DNA from: CAVSUR01 sp052143655
GTDB lineage: Bacteria; Actinomycetota; Actinomycetes; Streptosporangiales; Streptosporangiaceae
DNA length: 12,770 nucleotides
Direction: 5' to 3'
Assembly: GCA_052143655.1 (NCBI GenBank)
Contig: JBKQSL010000529.1
Coordinates: forward strand, 1-12,770
The position numbers and the translations under genes are program-made. The notes beneath the pieces are model-generated. The model worked only from the letters and a program-made list of their open reading frames with translations, ran no database searches and had not been told where the DNA came from. Below, one piece after another: positions 6,999-12,770 of the stretch; positions within the stretch are counted from its first letter, which is position 1, and each line of letters opens with the position of its first letter.

Positions 6999-8696
6999 AT
7001 GAGCACCGAAACGATCGAGTCGGCCGCCGCGGACGCCGTCGCGGCACCGTTGGACCTGCTGCTCACCGACGCGGCGCTCGGCGCGCTGAACCGGGTCAAC
7101 CCGGGCGGCTCCGGGCTGCGGCTGGCGGCGGCGCTGGCCGCCCGGCCCCGGCTGGTCGCCGGGAGGACGCGGAACCTGCTCGGGGAGCTGGCGCGCATCG
7201 CCGCGGGCACCTCGCAATTCGAACCGTCCCGGCGGGACCGGCGGTTCACCGACCCCGGATGGGCCGGCAACCCGCTGCTGCGCCGGGTGCTGCAGGGCTA
7301 TCTGGCGGCTGCCCAGACTGCGGAGGGCCTGGCGCAGGACGCGGACCTGGACTGGGCTGACCGGGAACGGGCCGGTTTCGTGCTGACCAACGTGATCGAC
7401 GCGCTGGCGCCGAGCAACAACCCGGTGCTCAACCCGGCGGCGGTGAAGGCGGCTATCGACACCGGCGGCGGCAGCGTCGTGGCGGGCCTGGGGCACTTCG
7501 CCGCCGACATGGCGAGCCCGCCGCGAGTGCCGTCGATGGTGGAGCCGGACGCGTTCCAGGTCGGGGCGGATCTCGCGGCCACGCCCGGGGCGGTGGTGGC
7601 GCGGACCGAGGTGTTCGAGCTGATCCAGTACCGCCCGGCCACGCCTGCGGTCCGGCAGGTCCCGCTGCTGATCGTCCCGCCGACGATCAACAAGTTCTAC
7701 GTAATCGACCTGGCCCCCGGCCGCAGCCTGGCCGAGTACCTGGTCGGCAGCGGCTTCGCTGTGTTCATGATGTCCTGGCGCAACCCGGACTCCCGGCACG
7801 CTGGATGGGACTTCGACACCTACGGGCAGGCGGTGCTCGACGCCATGGACGCGGTCGCGCGGATCACGGGGAGCGAGCAGACCGCGGTCACCGGGGTCTG
7901 CTCGGGCGGCGTCATCGCCGCCATGGTGGCCGCGCACCTGGCGCACACCGGCCGGCAAGACCAGATCGCCGCGCTCACCCTGATGGTCACCGTGCTGGAC
8001 CAGGCGCGGGCCGGCCTGGGCAGCGCCGTCATCAGCGAGCGGAACGCCCGGCTGGCCGCGGCCGCGTCCGCCGCGCGCGGCTACCTGGACGGCCGGTCGC
8101 TGGCCGAGATGTTCGCCTGGCTGCGCCCGAACGACCTGATCTGGAACTACTGGGTCAACAACTACCTGCTCGGCCGCAAGCCGCCGCCGTTCGACATCCT
8201 GTTCTGGAACGCGGACACCACCCGGATGACCGCGGGCCTGCACCGCGACTTCCTCCAGATGGGCGTCAGCAACGCGCTGACGCAGCCCGGCGGGGTGACC
8301 ATGCTCGGCTCGCCGGTGGACCTGTCCGCCGTAGACCGCGACAGCTACCTGGTTGCCGGGATCACCGACCACATCTGCCCGTGGCAGAGCTGCTACCGCT
8401 CCACCGGCCTGCTGGGCGGGGACAAGCGGTTCGTGCTGTCTACCAGCGGGCACATCGCCGCCATGGTAAACCCGCCCGGCAACGACAAGGCCAGGTACCA
8501 GGTGGCCAAGGACTGCCCGGACGACCCGGCCGAATGGCTGCGGCGCGCGGAGACCTGCCACGGATCCTGGTGGCCGGACTACGCGGCCTGGCTGGCCGAG
8601 CGGTGCGGGGAGGAAACGACCGCTCCCGCCGAGCCGGGCGGCGGCGGGCTGGTGCCGATCTGCGACGCGCCGGGAACCTACGTTTATGACCGCTGA
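6999..8696 (+). CDS. phaC: Poly(3-hydroxyalkanoate) synthase
   Basis: The 565-aa enzyme polymerises (R)-3-hydroxyacyl-CoA into polyester at the granule surface. The N-terminal PhaC domain spans roughly residues 60-240, and an alpha/beta-hydrolase core follows. The lipase-like box has Cys as nucleophile (GVCSGG, Cys301). The other triad members are Asp457 (ITDHICPW) and His485 (SGHIAAMVNPP). These positions and the total length lie very close to Pseudomonas class II (medium-chain) synthases and are shorter than the Ralstonia class I enzyme. WRNPD, DYWVNNY-like (NYWVNNYLLG) and FDILFWNAD are typical PhaC signatures. It needs no PhaE/PhaR partner if class I/II. It is followed directly by a depolymerase gene, the order seen in Pseudomonas. 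Medium-chain or aromatic side-chain preference is inference from that resemblance. Confidence 0.9.
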   Translation: MSTETIESAAADAVAAPLDLLLTDAALGALNRVNPGGSGLRLAAALAARPRLVAGRTRNLLGELARIAAGTSQFEPSRRDRRFTDPGWAGNPLLRRVLQGYLAAAQTAEGLAQDADLDWADRERAGFVLTNVIDALAPSNNPVLNPAAVKAAIDTGGGSVVAGLGHFAADMASPPRVPSMVEPDAFQVGADLAATPGAVVARTEVFELIQYRPATPAVRQVPLLIVPPTINKFYVIDLAPGRSLAEYLVGSGFAVFMMSWRNPDSRHAGWDFDTYGQAVLDAMDAVARITGSEQTAVTGVCSGGVIAAMVAAHLAHTGRQDQIAALTLMVTVLDQARAGLGSAVISERNARLAAAASAARGYLDGRSLAEMFAWLRPNDLIWNYWVNNYLLGRKPPPFDILFWNADTTRMTAGLHRDFLQMGVSNALTQPGGVTMLGSPVDLSAVDRDSYLVAGITDHICPWQSCYRSTGLLGGDKRFVLSTSGHIAAMVNPPGNDKARYQVAKDCPDDPAEWLRRAETCHGSWWPDYAAWLAERCGEETTAPAEPGGGGLVPICDAPGTYVYDR

Positions 8697-9612
8697 CGCC
8701 GGCCGGCCCGGGTCTGGCCGGAGCAGGCGCCGACGGAGCGGCCCGCACCAGGTTGTACCGGTCCCGCTGCGGCGCGTCGGGCCGGCCGAACGAATTGCCA
8801 TGCTGACCGTCGGCGGCCGGGTGCTACGGGTCGCCGCGCGGGACGGCAACCCGGGCCGGCCGCCGCTGCTGCTGTGCAACGGGATCGGCGGCCGCCTGGA
8901 GCTGTTCCAGCCGTTCGTCGACGCGCTGGATCCGCGGCGGGCCGTCATCCGGTTCGACATGCCCGGTATCGGCGAGTCCCCGGCCCCGGTGGTGCCCTAC
9001 CACCTGGCCACCCTGGCGCCGCAGCTGACCGGGCTGCTCGACCAGCTCGGCGTCGCGCGGGCCGACGTGCTCGGCATCTCCTGGGGCGGCGGGCTCGCCC
9101 AGCAGTTCGCGCTGAGCCGGCCGGACCGGGTGCGCCGCCTGGTGCTGGTGGCCACCGGGCCGGGCGCGCTCATGGTGCCCGGGCATCCGAAAGTGCTGCT
9201 GCACATGCTCACGCCGCGGCGCCACCGGGACCCGGAACACGCGGCCTGCATCGCCGGCCAGCTGTACGGGGGCAGCCTGCGGGAGGACCCGGCCCTGGCC
9301 CGCGAGCTGCTGGATGCCACGGCACGCCTCGGCCCGTCCCGGGGCTACTACTACCAGTTGCTGTCGGGCCTCGGCTGGACCAGCCTGCCGCGGCTGCGCA
9401 AGCTGCGGCCGCCCACGCTGATCCTGGCCGGGGACGACGACCCCATCATCCCGCTGGTCAACGCGCGGATCATGCACCGGCTAATCTCGGGCAGCCAGCT
9501 TCACGTCTATCACGGCGGCCACCTCGAGCTCGGCGCCGGCGCGGAGCGCCTGGCACCGGTCGTGGAGGCCTTCCTGGATGCCGATCTCACCGCCGAGGGG
9601 AACCGACAATGA
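8686..9612 (+). CDS. phaZ: Intracellular PHA depolymerase-like alpha/beta hydrolase
   Basis: The 308-aa alpha/beta hydrolase has nucleophile Ser132 (GISWGGGLAQQFA), acid Asp252 (AGDDDPIIP) and His279 (GGHLEL). Stretches such as LLLCNGIGGRLELFQPFVDA, MVPGHPKVLLHMLTPRR, QLYGGSLREDP and YYYQLLSGLGWTSLP follow the Pseudomonas medium-chain-length PHA depolymerase PhaZ nearly block by block. That enzyme frees hydroxyacids from intracellular granules. The start overlaps the end of phaC by 11 bases. The first 38 residues are Arg- and Gly-rich and absent from Pseudomonas PhaZ, and an alternative in-frame ATG lies at 8800 without a convincing ribosome binding site. A ring-fission C-C hydrolase (MhpC type) is the alternative fold relative, but the internal motifs fit PhaZ far better. 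Confidence 0.85.
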   Translation: MTADAGRPGSGRSRRRRSGPHQVVPVPLRRVGPAERIAMLTVGGRVLRVAARDGNPGRPPLLLCNGIGGRLELFQPFVDALDPRRAVIRFDMPGIGESPAPVVPYHLATLAPQLTGLLDQLGVARADVLGISWGGGLAQQFALSRPDRVRRLVLVATGPGALMVPGHPKVLLHMLTPRRHRDPEHAACIAGQLYGGSLREDPALARELLDATARLGPSRGYYYQLLSGLGWTSLPRLRKLRPPTLILAGDDDPIIPLVNARIMHRLISGSQLHVYHGGHLELGAGAERLAPVVEAFLDADLTAEGNRQ

Positions 9613-10805
9613 CACAGGCCATGAGCACCCATCTCGGGGAAGCGCTCGGGACGGACTTCTTCGCTGTACGCGAGCAGTTCACCGACGAGCAGTGGTCGCA
9701 CTTCATCACCGTCCGGAAGTTCATCGACGAGGAGGTGGTGCCGGTCATCGGCGGGTACTGGGAGCGGGCGGAGATTCCGTGGCCGCTGGTCCGGCGGCTG
9801 CCCGAGCTGGGCATCGTCGGGGAGGACATCCAGGGCTACGGGTGCGCCGGGATGAGCCCGATGGCGTGCGGGCTGGTCACGATGGAGCTGCACCGCGGCG
9901 ACGGGAGCCTGGGCGTGGTCCTCGGCGTGCACGCGGGCCTGGCCATGACCTCGATCGCGATGTGCGGCTCGGAGGAGCAGAAGGCCCGCTGGCTGCCTGA
10001 CATGGCGCGGATGAACAAGCTCGGCGCGTTCGCGCTCACCGAGCCCGACCACGGATCGGACTCGGTCGCCCTGGAGACCACGGCCCGCCGCGACGGCGAC
10101 GGCTGGGTGCTCAACGGCGCCAAGCGGTGGATCGGCCTGGGAACCGTCGCCGACCTGATCGTGGTCTGGGCCCGCAATGCCGAGGACGGCCAGGTCAACG
10201 CGTTCGTGGTGGAGAAGGGATCACCCGGGTACCAGGCGCAGGTCATCGACGGGAAGGTGTCGCTGCGCTCGGTGTGGCAGGCCGACATCACGCTGGACAA
10301 CGTACGGGTGCCGGCCGGGAACCGGCTGCCCGGCGCGCGCTCGTTCTCCGACACCAGCCGGGTCCTGGCCACCACCCGCAGCACCTGCGCCTGGGCGGCG
10401 CTGGGCCACGCCACCTCGGCTTACGAGACGGCGCTGCGGTACTCGCTCGACCGGCGGCAGTTCGGCAAGCCGCTGGCCAGCTTCCAGATCATCCAGCAAC
10501 GGCTGGTGACGATGCTCGCCGACCTGACCGCGATGCAGCTGTACTGCCTGCAGATCGGGCACCTCGCCGAGGCCGGCCGGCTGACCCCCACCGTGGCCGG
10601 GCTGGCCAAGATGCACAACACCCGCAAGGCCCGCGCGATCGCCGCCGACGCGCGCGACATGCTCGGCGGCAACGGGATCCTGCTCGACTACCAGGTCATG
10701 CGGCATATGGCCGACCTGGAGGCGATCCACACCTTCGAGGGCACCGAGACCATGCAGACCCTGATCGTCGGGCGCGACATCACCGGCATCGGCGCCTTCG
10801 CGTAG
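9609..10805 (+). CDS. Acyl-CoA dehydrogenase, glutaryl-CoA dehydrogenase-like
   Basis: The 398-aa flavoprotein oxidises an acyl-CoA to the trans-2-enoyl-CoA and passes electrons to ETF. The N-terminal helical domain, the FALTEPDHGSD flavin-binding segment, FGKPLASFQIIQQ and MLGGNGILLDYQVMRH are visible. The catalytic base is Glu377 in IHTFEGTE, close to the glutaryl-CoA dehydrogenase position. The tail LIVGRDITGIGAF also matches that group. By hand alignment, the Arg that holds the glutaryl carboxylate (Arg94 of human GCDH, in SGYRS) appears to be Gly (in DGSLG), so a monocarboxylic acyl-CoA is more likely. The ATG at 9609 overlaps the phaZ stop (ATGA), with GAGGGG at 9595-9600. The same frame is open far upstream inside phaZ, but that part is noise. 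It is the last gene of the operon, and I see no clear intrinsic terminator after it. Confidence 0.88.
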   Translation: MTQAMSTHLGEALGTDFFAVREQFTDEQWSHFITVRKFIDEEVVPVIGGYWERAEIPWPLVRRLPELGIVGEDIQGYGCAGMSPMACGLVTMELHRGDGSLGVVLGVHAGLAMTSIAMCGSEEQKARWLPDMARMNKLGAFALTEPDHGSDSVALETTARRDGDGWVLNGAKRWIGLGTVADLIVVWARNAEDGQVNAFVVEKGSPGYQAQVIDGKVSLRSVWQADITLDNVRVPAGNRLPGARSFSDTSRVLATTRSTCAWAALGHATSAYETALRYSLDRRQFGKPLASFQIIQQRLVTMLADLTAMQLYCLQIGHLAEAGRLTPTVAGLAKMHNTRKARAIAADARDMLGGNGILLDYQVMRHMADLEAIHTFEGTETMQTLIVGRDITGIGAFA

Positions 10806-10840
10806 GAAATGCTGATCGTCATGGGCTCCTGGACGCCAAC

Positions 10841-10944
10841 CTAGGCTGCGACGATCTCGACGAGCTTGTCGACGCCGAGGAAATCGTCGGGGTTGCGGGT
10901 GTACGGGCGCGCGAGTGCGCATGAGCGGCCACTTCGATGCTGTC
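10841..10944 (-). pseudogene. PIN-domain (VapC-like) toxin, C-terminal remnant
   Basis: On the minus strand, RPYTRNPDDFLGVDKLVEIVAA ends at a TAG (10841-10843), matching the C-terminal 'YTRNP-DF-GL--LVE-V' signature of VapC-family PIN ribonucleases. Just upstream, in another frame, DSIEVAAHAHS matches the preceding 'D--IAA-A' helix, so a frameshift lies near 10905-10915. A stop codon precedes that piece. No antitoxin gene is seen. It is a dead fragment of a toxin-antitoxin locus; similarity is judged by eye on a short stretch. Confidence 0.55.
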
Positions 10945-11107
10945 TTACCCTGCCGCGCTGCCGTTGTCGCGCCAGATCCTGAACTATACCGCCGGGCTGA
11001 TCCGCGCTCACCGCACGCAGATCGGCTCACTATGGCGTGCCTACCGGCCAGCCGGAATAGCGCGGACCAGCCCGGTCGGCACGCCTTGTTCGACCGGGCC
11101 GCGATGA
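10937..11107 (+). pseudogene. IS5-family transposase, N-terminal remnant
   Basis: A 56-codon frame begins MLSYPAALPLSRQILNYTAG and continues LIRAHRTQIGSLWR. This is the characteristic opening of a group of actinobacterial IS5-type DDE transposases ('YPAALPLSRRTLNYL--LIRRHR--IGS-WR'). Similarity stops after about residue 33, near 11035, and the frame closes at TGA 11105-11107. The DNA-binding and DDE catalytic parts are absent, and I see no inverted-repeat ends. It overlaps the toxin remnant by a few bases on the opposite strand, so this stretch has collected insertions and deletions. Confidence 0.6.
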
Positions 11108-11158
11108 CGCTGTGTTCAGCTGGCGCACCGGTCCTAGGCCGCGCGATACCGTTACGCC

Positions 11159-11172
11159 GTGACTGTAGTCAC
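11159..11172. repeat. Short inverted repeat at the end of the HAD-like gene
   Basis: GTGACT and AGTCAC flank a two-base centre and overlap the minus-strand stop codon at 11169-11171. The loop is too short for an RNA hairpin terminator and no U-tract follows, so a protein-binding dyad or chance is more likely. The rest of 11108-11158 shows nothing recognisable. Confidence 0.25.
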
Positions 11173-11663
11173 CGGTTGGCGGCTGACCGCCGGAACAGCA
11201 CCGGGCGCACCAGCCCGCCCCAGCGATGCATGAGCCTGGGCCCGAGCGGAACGCCGACCAGTTTCGGCGCGTAGTGCAGGAAAGCAAACCCCAGCCGGTA
11301 GGCGAGTATCCCGTCGGTGGGGAGCTGATCACCTGCCACGGCGCCCGGCCGGGGAAGGTCGTGGTACGGCGCGGTCCGCAGCGGCTTCTCGGCGGATGCC
11401 AGGTACCTGACCTGAAGGTCGTCACAGGCCGGGACCGCGGACGGGCGGCGAGCCGAGTTGGTGGCGAAGACGACCACGCGCACCGACGGCACCGTCCTGA
11501 CACCGCCGAGGATGCGCGCTATGCCCTGGTCAAGAGATTCCTGACTGCCGTGCCAGGGCGCGACCAGCGGTTCCACGTCGAAGATCAGAGTCCTGACCGA
11601 CAGCTCCCTGGCCTCGGCGAACAGGTCAGCTAGCCCGGTAACGCGTACATAGTTGTTTGTCAC
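11169..11663 (-). CDS. HAD-superfamily, YqeG-like protein with altered catalytic motif
   Basis: The GTG at 11663 preceded by AAAGGCGG gives 164 aa, close to YqeG-type HAD phosphatases (about 170 aa). The order of HAD motifs is kept: RTLIFDVEPLV (motif I), VVVFATNSARR (motif II), EKPLR (motif III Lys93) and GDQLPTDG (motif IV, Asp112 and Asp117). Motif I normally reads DLDNTLV. Here Asp29 remains but the second Asp is Glu31 and the Asn-Thr pair is reduced, so phosphatase chemistry is doubtful. The C-terminal part (from about 140: PRLMHRWGGLVRPVLFRR) is basic and amphipathic. Its substrate is unknown. A longer frame up to an ATG at 11804 would overlap the upstream gene and lacks family resemblance, so I rejected that start. 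It is downstream of, and codirectional with, the AI-2E-family gene, 91 bases away. Confidence 0.7.
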   Translation of the reverse strand: MTNNYVRVTGLADLFAEARELSVRTLIFDVEPLVAPWHGSQESLDQGIARILGGVRTVPSVRVVVFATNSARRPSAVPACDDLQVRYLASAEKPLRTAPYHDLPRPGAVAGDQLPTDGILAYRLGFAFLHYAPKLVGVPLGPRLMHRWGGLVRPVLFRRSAANR

Positions 11664-11730
11664 CGGATCCCGCCTTTCGGCCGGAACACCTGCCGCGGAA
11701 CCGGCAATCCCGGGATGGTGACGCGAGCAA

Positions 11731-11748
11731 GCCGGGTGATCACCCGGC
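11731..11748. promoter_or_regulatory. Perfect 18-bp palindrome between the AI-2E and HAD-like genes
   Basis: GCCGGGTGATCACCCGGC is perfectly self-complementary and lies 6 bases past the end of the minus-strand transporter gene and about 67 bases before the HAD-like start. It could fold as a 7-bp GC-rich stem with a GATC loop, acting as a weak terminator or processing site, although no U-run follows. Alternatively, it is a dimeric repressor operator for the HAD-like gene. Confidence 0.5.
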
Positions 11749-11754
11749 CAGCAC

Positions 11755-12770
11755 TCATGAATCCGGGTGGGGTAGATATTGGCTGACAGGGTTGCCGCGC
11801 TCATCTACTGGCTCAGCCGCAGGCGCCGGGGATTCGTGGGGCTCGTCCGGAGCCGTGGCCTGCCAGACCTCCTTGACCAGCACCTGCAGCGCCCCGGCCG
11901 TCGGGATAGCCAGCAGTGCCGCGACGAATCCGACGAATATGCCGCCGGTCAGGGTGCCGAGCGAGGCCCCGACCAGCACCGCGATGAACACGAGCAGCGG
12001 GCTGATTCGCACCGTCTTGCTCATGACCACCGGATTCAGGACGTGGTTCTCGATCTGGGTATAGACGGCGAAGACGACCGCAGTGACGATGCCGGCGGTG
12101 AGGCCCTGGGCGATGAACGCGAACAGGACGGTGGGGATGCCGGCCAGGGCCCCGCCGATCATCGGCAGGAAGTCCACCAGGGCCACCCACAGGCCCCACA
12201 GCAACGGGAACGGCACGCCGAGGATCAGCAGCGTCACGAACACCACCGTTCCGGCGCTGAGCGAGGACAGGAGGTTACCGAACATGTACCCGGTGACCTT
12301 CTGGCTGACGTCGCCCGCTACCCGGGTGACCGTGGCCTGGTGGCCCGGGGTCATCTGGCCGAGCGTCCAGTTCCAAATCTTCGGGCCCTCGAGGAGCAGG
12401 AGCAGGACCAGGACGAAGAGCGCGAACAGCTCGATGATCATCGAAATCGCGCCCTTGCCGACGGTCAGGGCCGGCTTGCTGAGCGACTGGGCGTAGCCGA
12501 CCAGCTTGGGCGTGTTCCGCTGCGCCCAGATGCGGATGTGGTACCTGGCCACGAGGTGGCCGATCCAGCCCCTGCCGTGCTGCGTGCTGGCGACGTAGCT
12601 GGGCAGCCGGTCCGCCAGGTGGGTGATCCCGTTGACCAGCGGTACGCCGAACGCCGCGGCCAGGCCGATGAAAACCAGCGCGGCCAAGAGCGTGACGATC
12701 GTGACGGCGAGACCCCGGCGCGGGATCCGCCGTTGCACTCTAGCCACGGCCGGGTTGAGCAGCGTCGCGA
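11755..12770 (-). CDS. AI-2E family transporter, partial (start lies beyond the right edge)
   Basis: The visible 337 codons form the bulk of an AI-2E/PerM-type polytopic membrane protein. There is an early helix (GLAVTIVTLLAALVFIGLAA), a long amphipathic extracytoplasmic segment, then helices around MIIELFALFVLVLLLLLEGP, TVVFVTLLILGVPFPLLWGL, a PMIGG-type loop, and FVGFVAALLAIPTAGALQVL. NHVLNPVVMSKTVRISPLLV is a family hallmark. The tail after about EVWQAT is a Pro/Glu-rich cytoplasmic stretch. A GTG at 12747 opens one frame, but upstream codons to the edge (LLNPAVARVQRR) also fit the family, so the true start is outside. Members include the autoinducer-2 exporter TqsA and ion-coupled permeases; the substrate here is unknown. 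Confidence 0.85.
   Translation of the reverse strand, partial: ATLLNPAVARVQRRIPRRGLAVTIVTLLAALVFIGLAAAFGVPLVNGITHLADRLPSYVASTQHGRGWIGHLVARYHIRIWAQRNTPKLVGYAQSLSKPALTVGKGAISMIIELFALFVLVLLLLLEGPKIWNWTLGQMTPGHQATVTRVAGDVSQKVTGYMFGNLLSSLSAGTVVFVTLLILGVPFPLLWGLWVALVDFLPMIGGALAGIPTVLFAFIAQGLTAGIVTAVVFAVYTQIENHVLNPVVMSKTVRISPLLVFIAVLVGASLGTLTGGIFVGFVAALLAIPTAGALQVLVKEVWQATAPDEPHESPAPAAEPVDERGNPVSQYLPHPDS

Noticed and set aside
6936..8960. Long minus-strand open frame opposite phaC
   Set aside because: It is a shadow of phaC, whose triad and domain motifs are clear. The antisense product is Arg/Gly/Pro/His-rich with no family resemblance.
8874..9608. Upstream extension of the acyl-CoA dehydrogenase frame
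   Set aside because: The frame is open by chance inside phaZ and its translation is Ala/Gly/Pro/Arg-rich. The family N-terminus, a GAGGGG site and the ATGA coupling all fix the start at 9609.
11664..11804. N-terminal extension of the HAD-like protein from an ATG at 11804
   Set aside because: It would overlap the transporter gene and span the palindrome. The added residues do not look like the family, and a GTG with a ribosome binding site exists at 11663.
1..12770. CRISPR array, tRNA or rRNA genes, prophage or secretion genes
   Set aside because: I saw no regularly spaced direct repeats, no cloverleaf or rRNA signatures, and no such protein families in any frame I could follow.

Overview
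The window is GC-rich DNA with strong codon bias, GTG starts and tight ATGA gene couplings. Together with an IS5-type transposase remnant typical of filamentous actinomycetes, this suggests a soil actinobacterium (Streptosporangiales-, Frankia- or Pseudonocardia-like). That assignment rests on style and family resemblance, not on a marker gene.

Layout. (1) Positions 1-800 are a decayed flank. A short open frame of unknown origin runs off the left edge. The N-terminal part of a Mg2+/Ca2+-type P-type ATPase lies on the minus strand (about 250-648), broken by three frameshifts and truncated. (2) An AT-rich island at 803-831 carries a good sigma70-type promoter reading rightwards. (3) From 885 to 10805 eight genes follow on the plus strand, mostly overlapping or a few bases apart, and look like one operon: type I extradiol dioxygenase, FAA-hydrolase-family enzyme, acyl-CoA synthetase, MhpA-like FAD hydroxylase, a small DoxX-like membrane protein with an in-frame TGA, PHA synthase (phaC), intracellular mcl-PHA depolymerase-like hydrolase (phaZ), and an acyl-CoA dehydrogenase of glutaryl-CoA-dehydrogenase type. 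(4) Positions 10806-11168 are a graveyard with the tail of a PIN-domain (VapC-like) toxin and the head of an IS5-family transposase, both broken. (5) On the minus strand to the right lie a YqeG-like HAD protein with an altered catalytic motif and an AI-2E family membrane transporter that runs off the window.

How the genes may work together (inference): the FAD hydroxylase makes a catechol or hydroquinone-type diol, the extradiol dioxygenase opens the ring, and the FAH enzyme cuts the resulting keto acid. The ligase and acyl-CoA dehydrogenase then activate and oxidise the released or parent acyl chain, and PhaC/PhaZ store and remobilise 3-hydroxyacyl-CoA units as polyester. The unusual point is a Pseudomonas-style phaC-phaZ pair inside an aromatic-degradation operon of an apparent actinobacterium. 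No regulator, phasin, PhaJ-type hydratase, or hydratase/aldolase for the lower meta pathway is present in the window.
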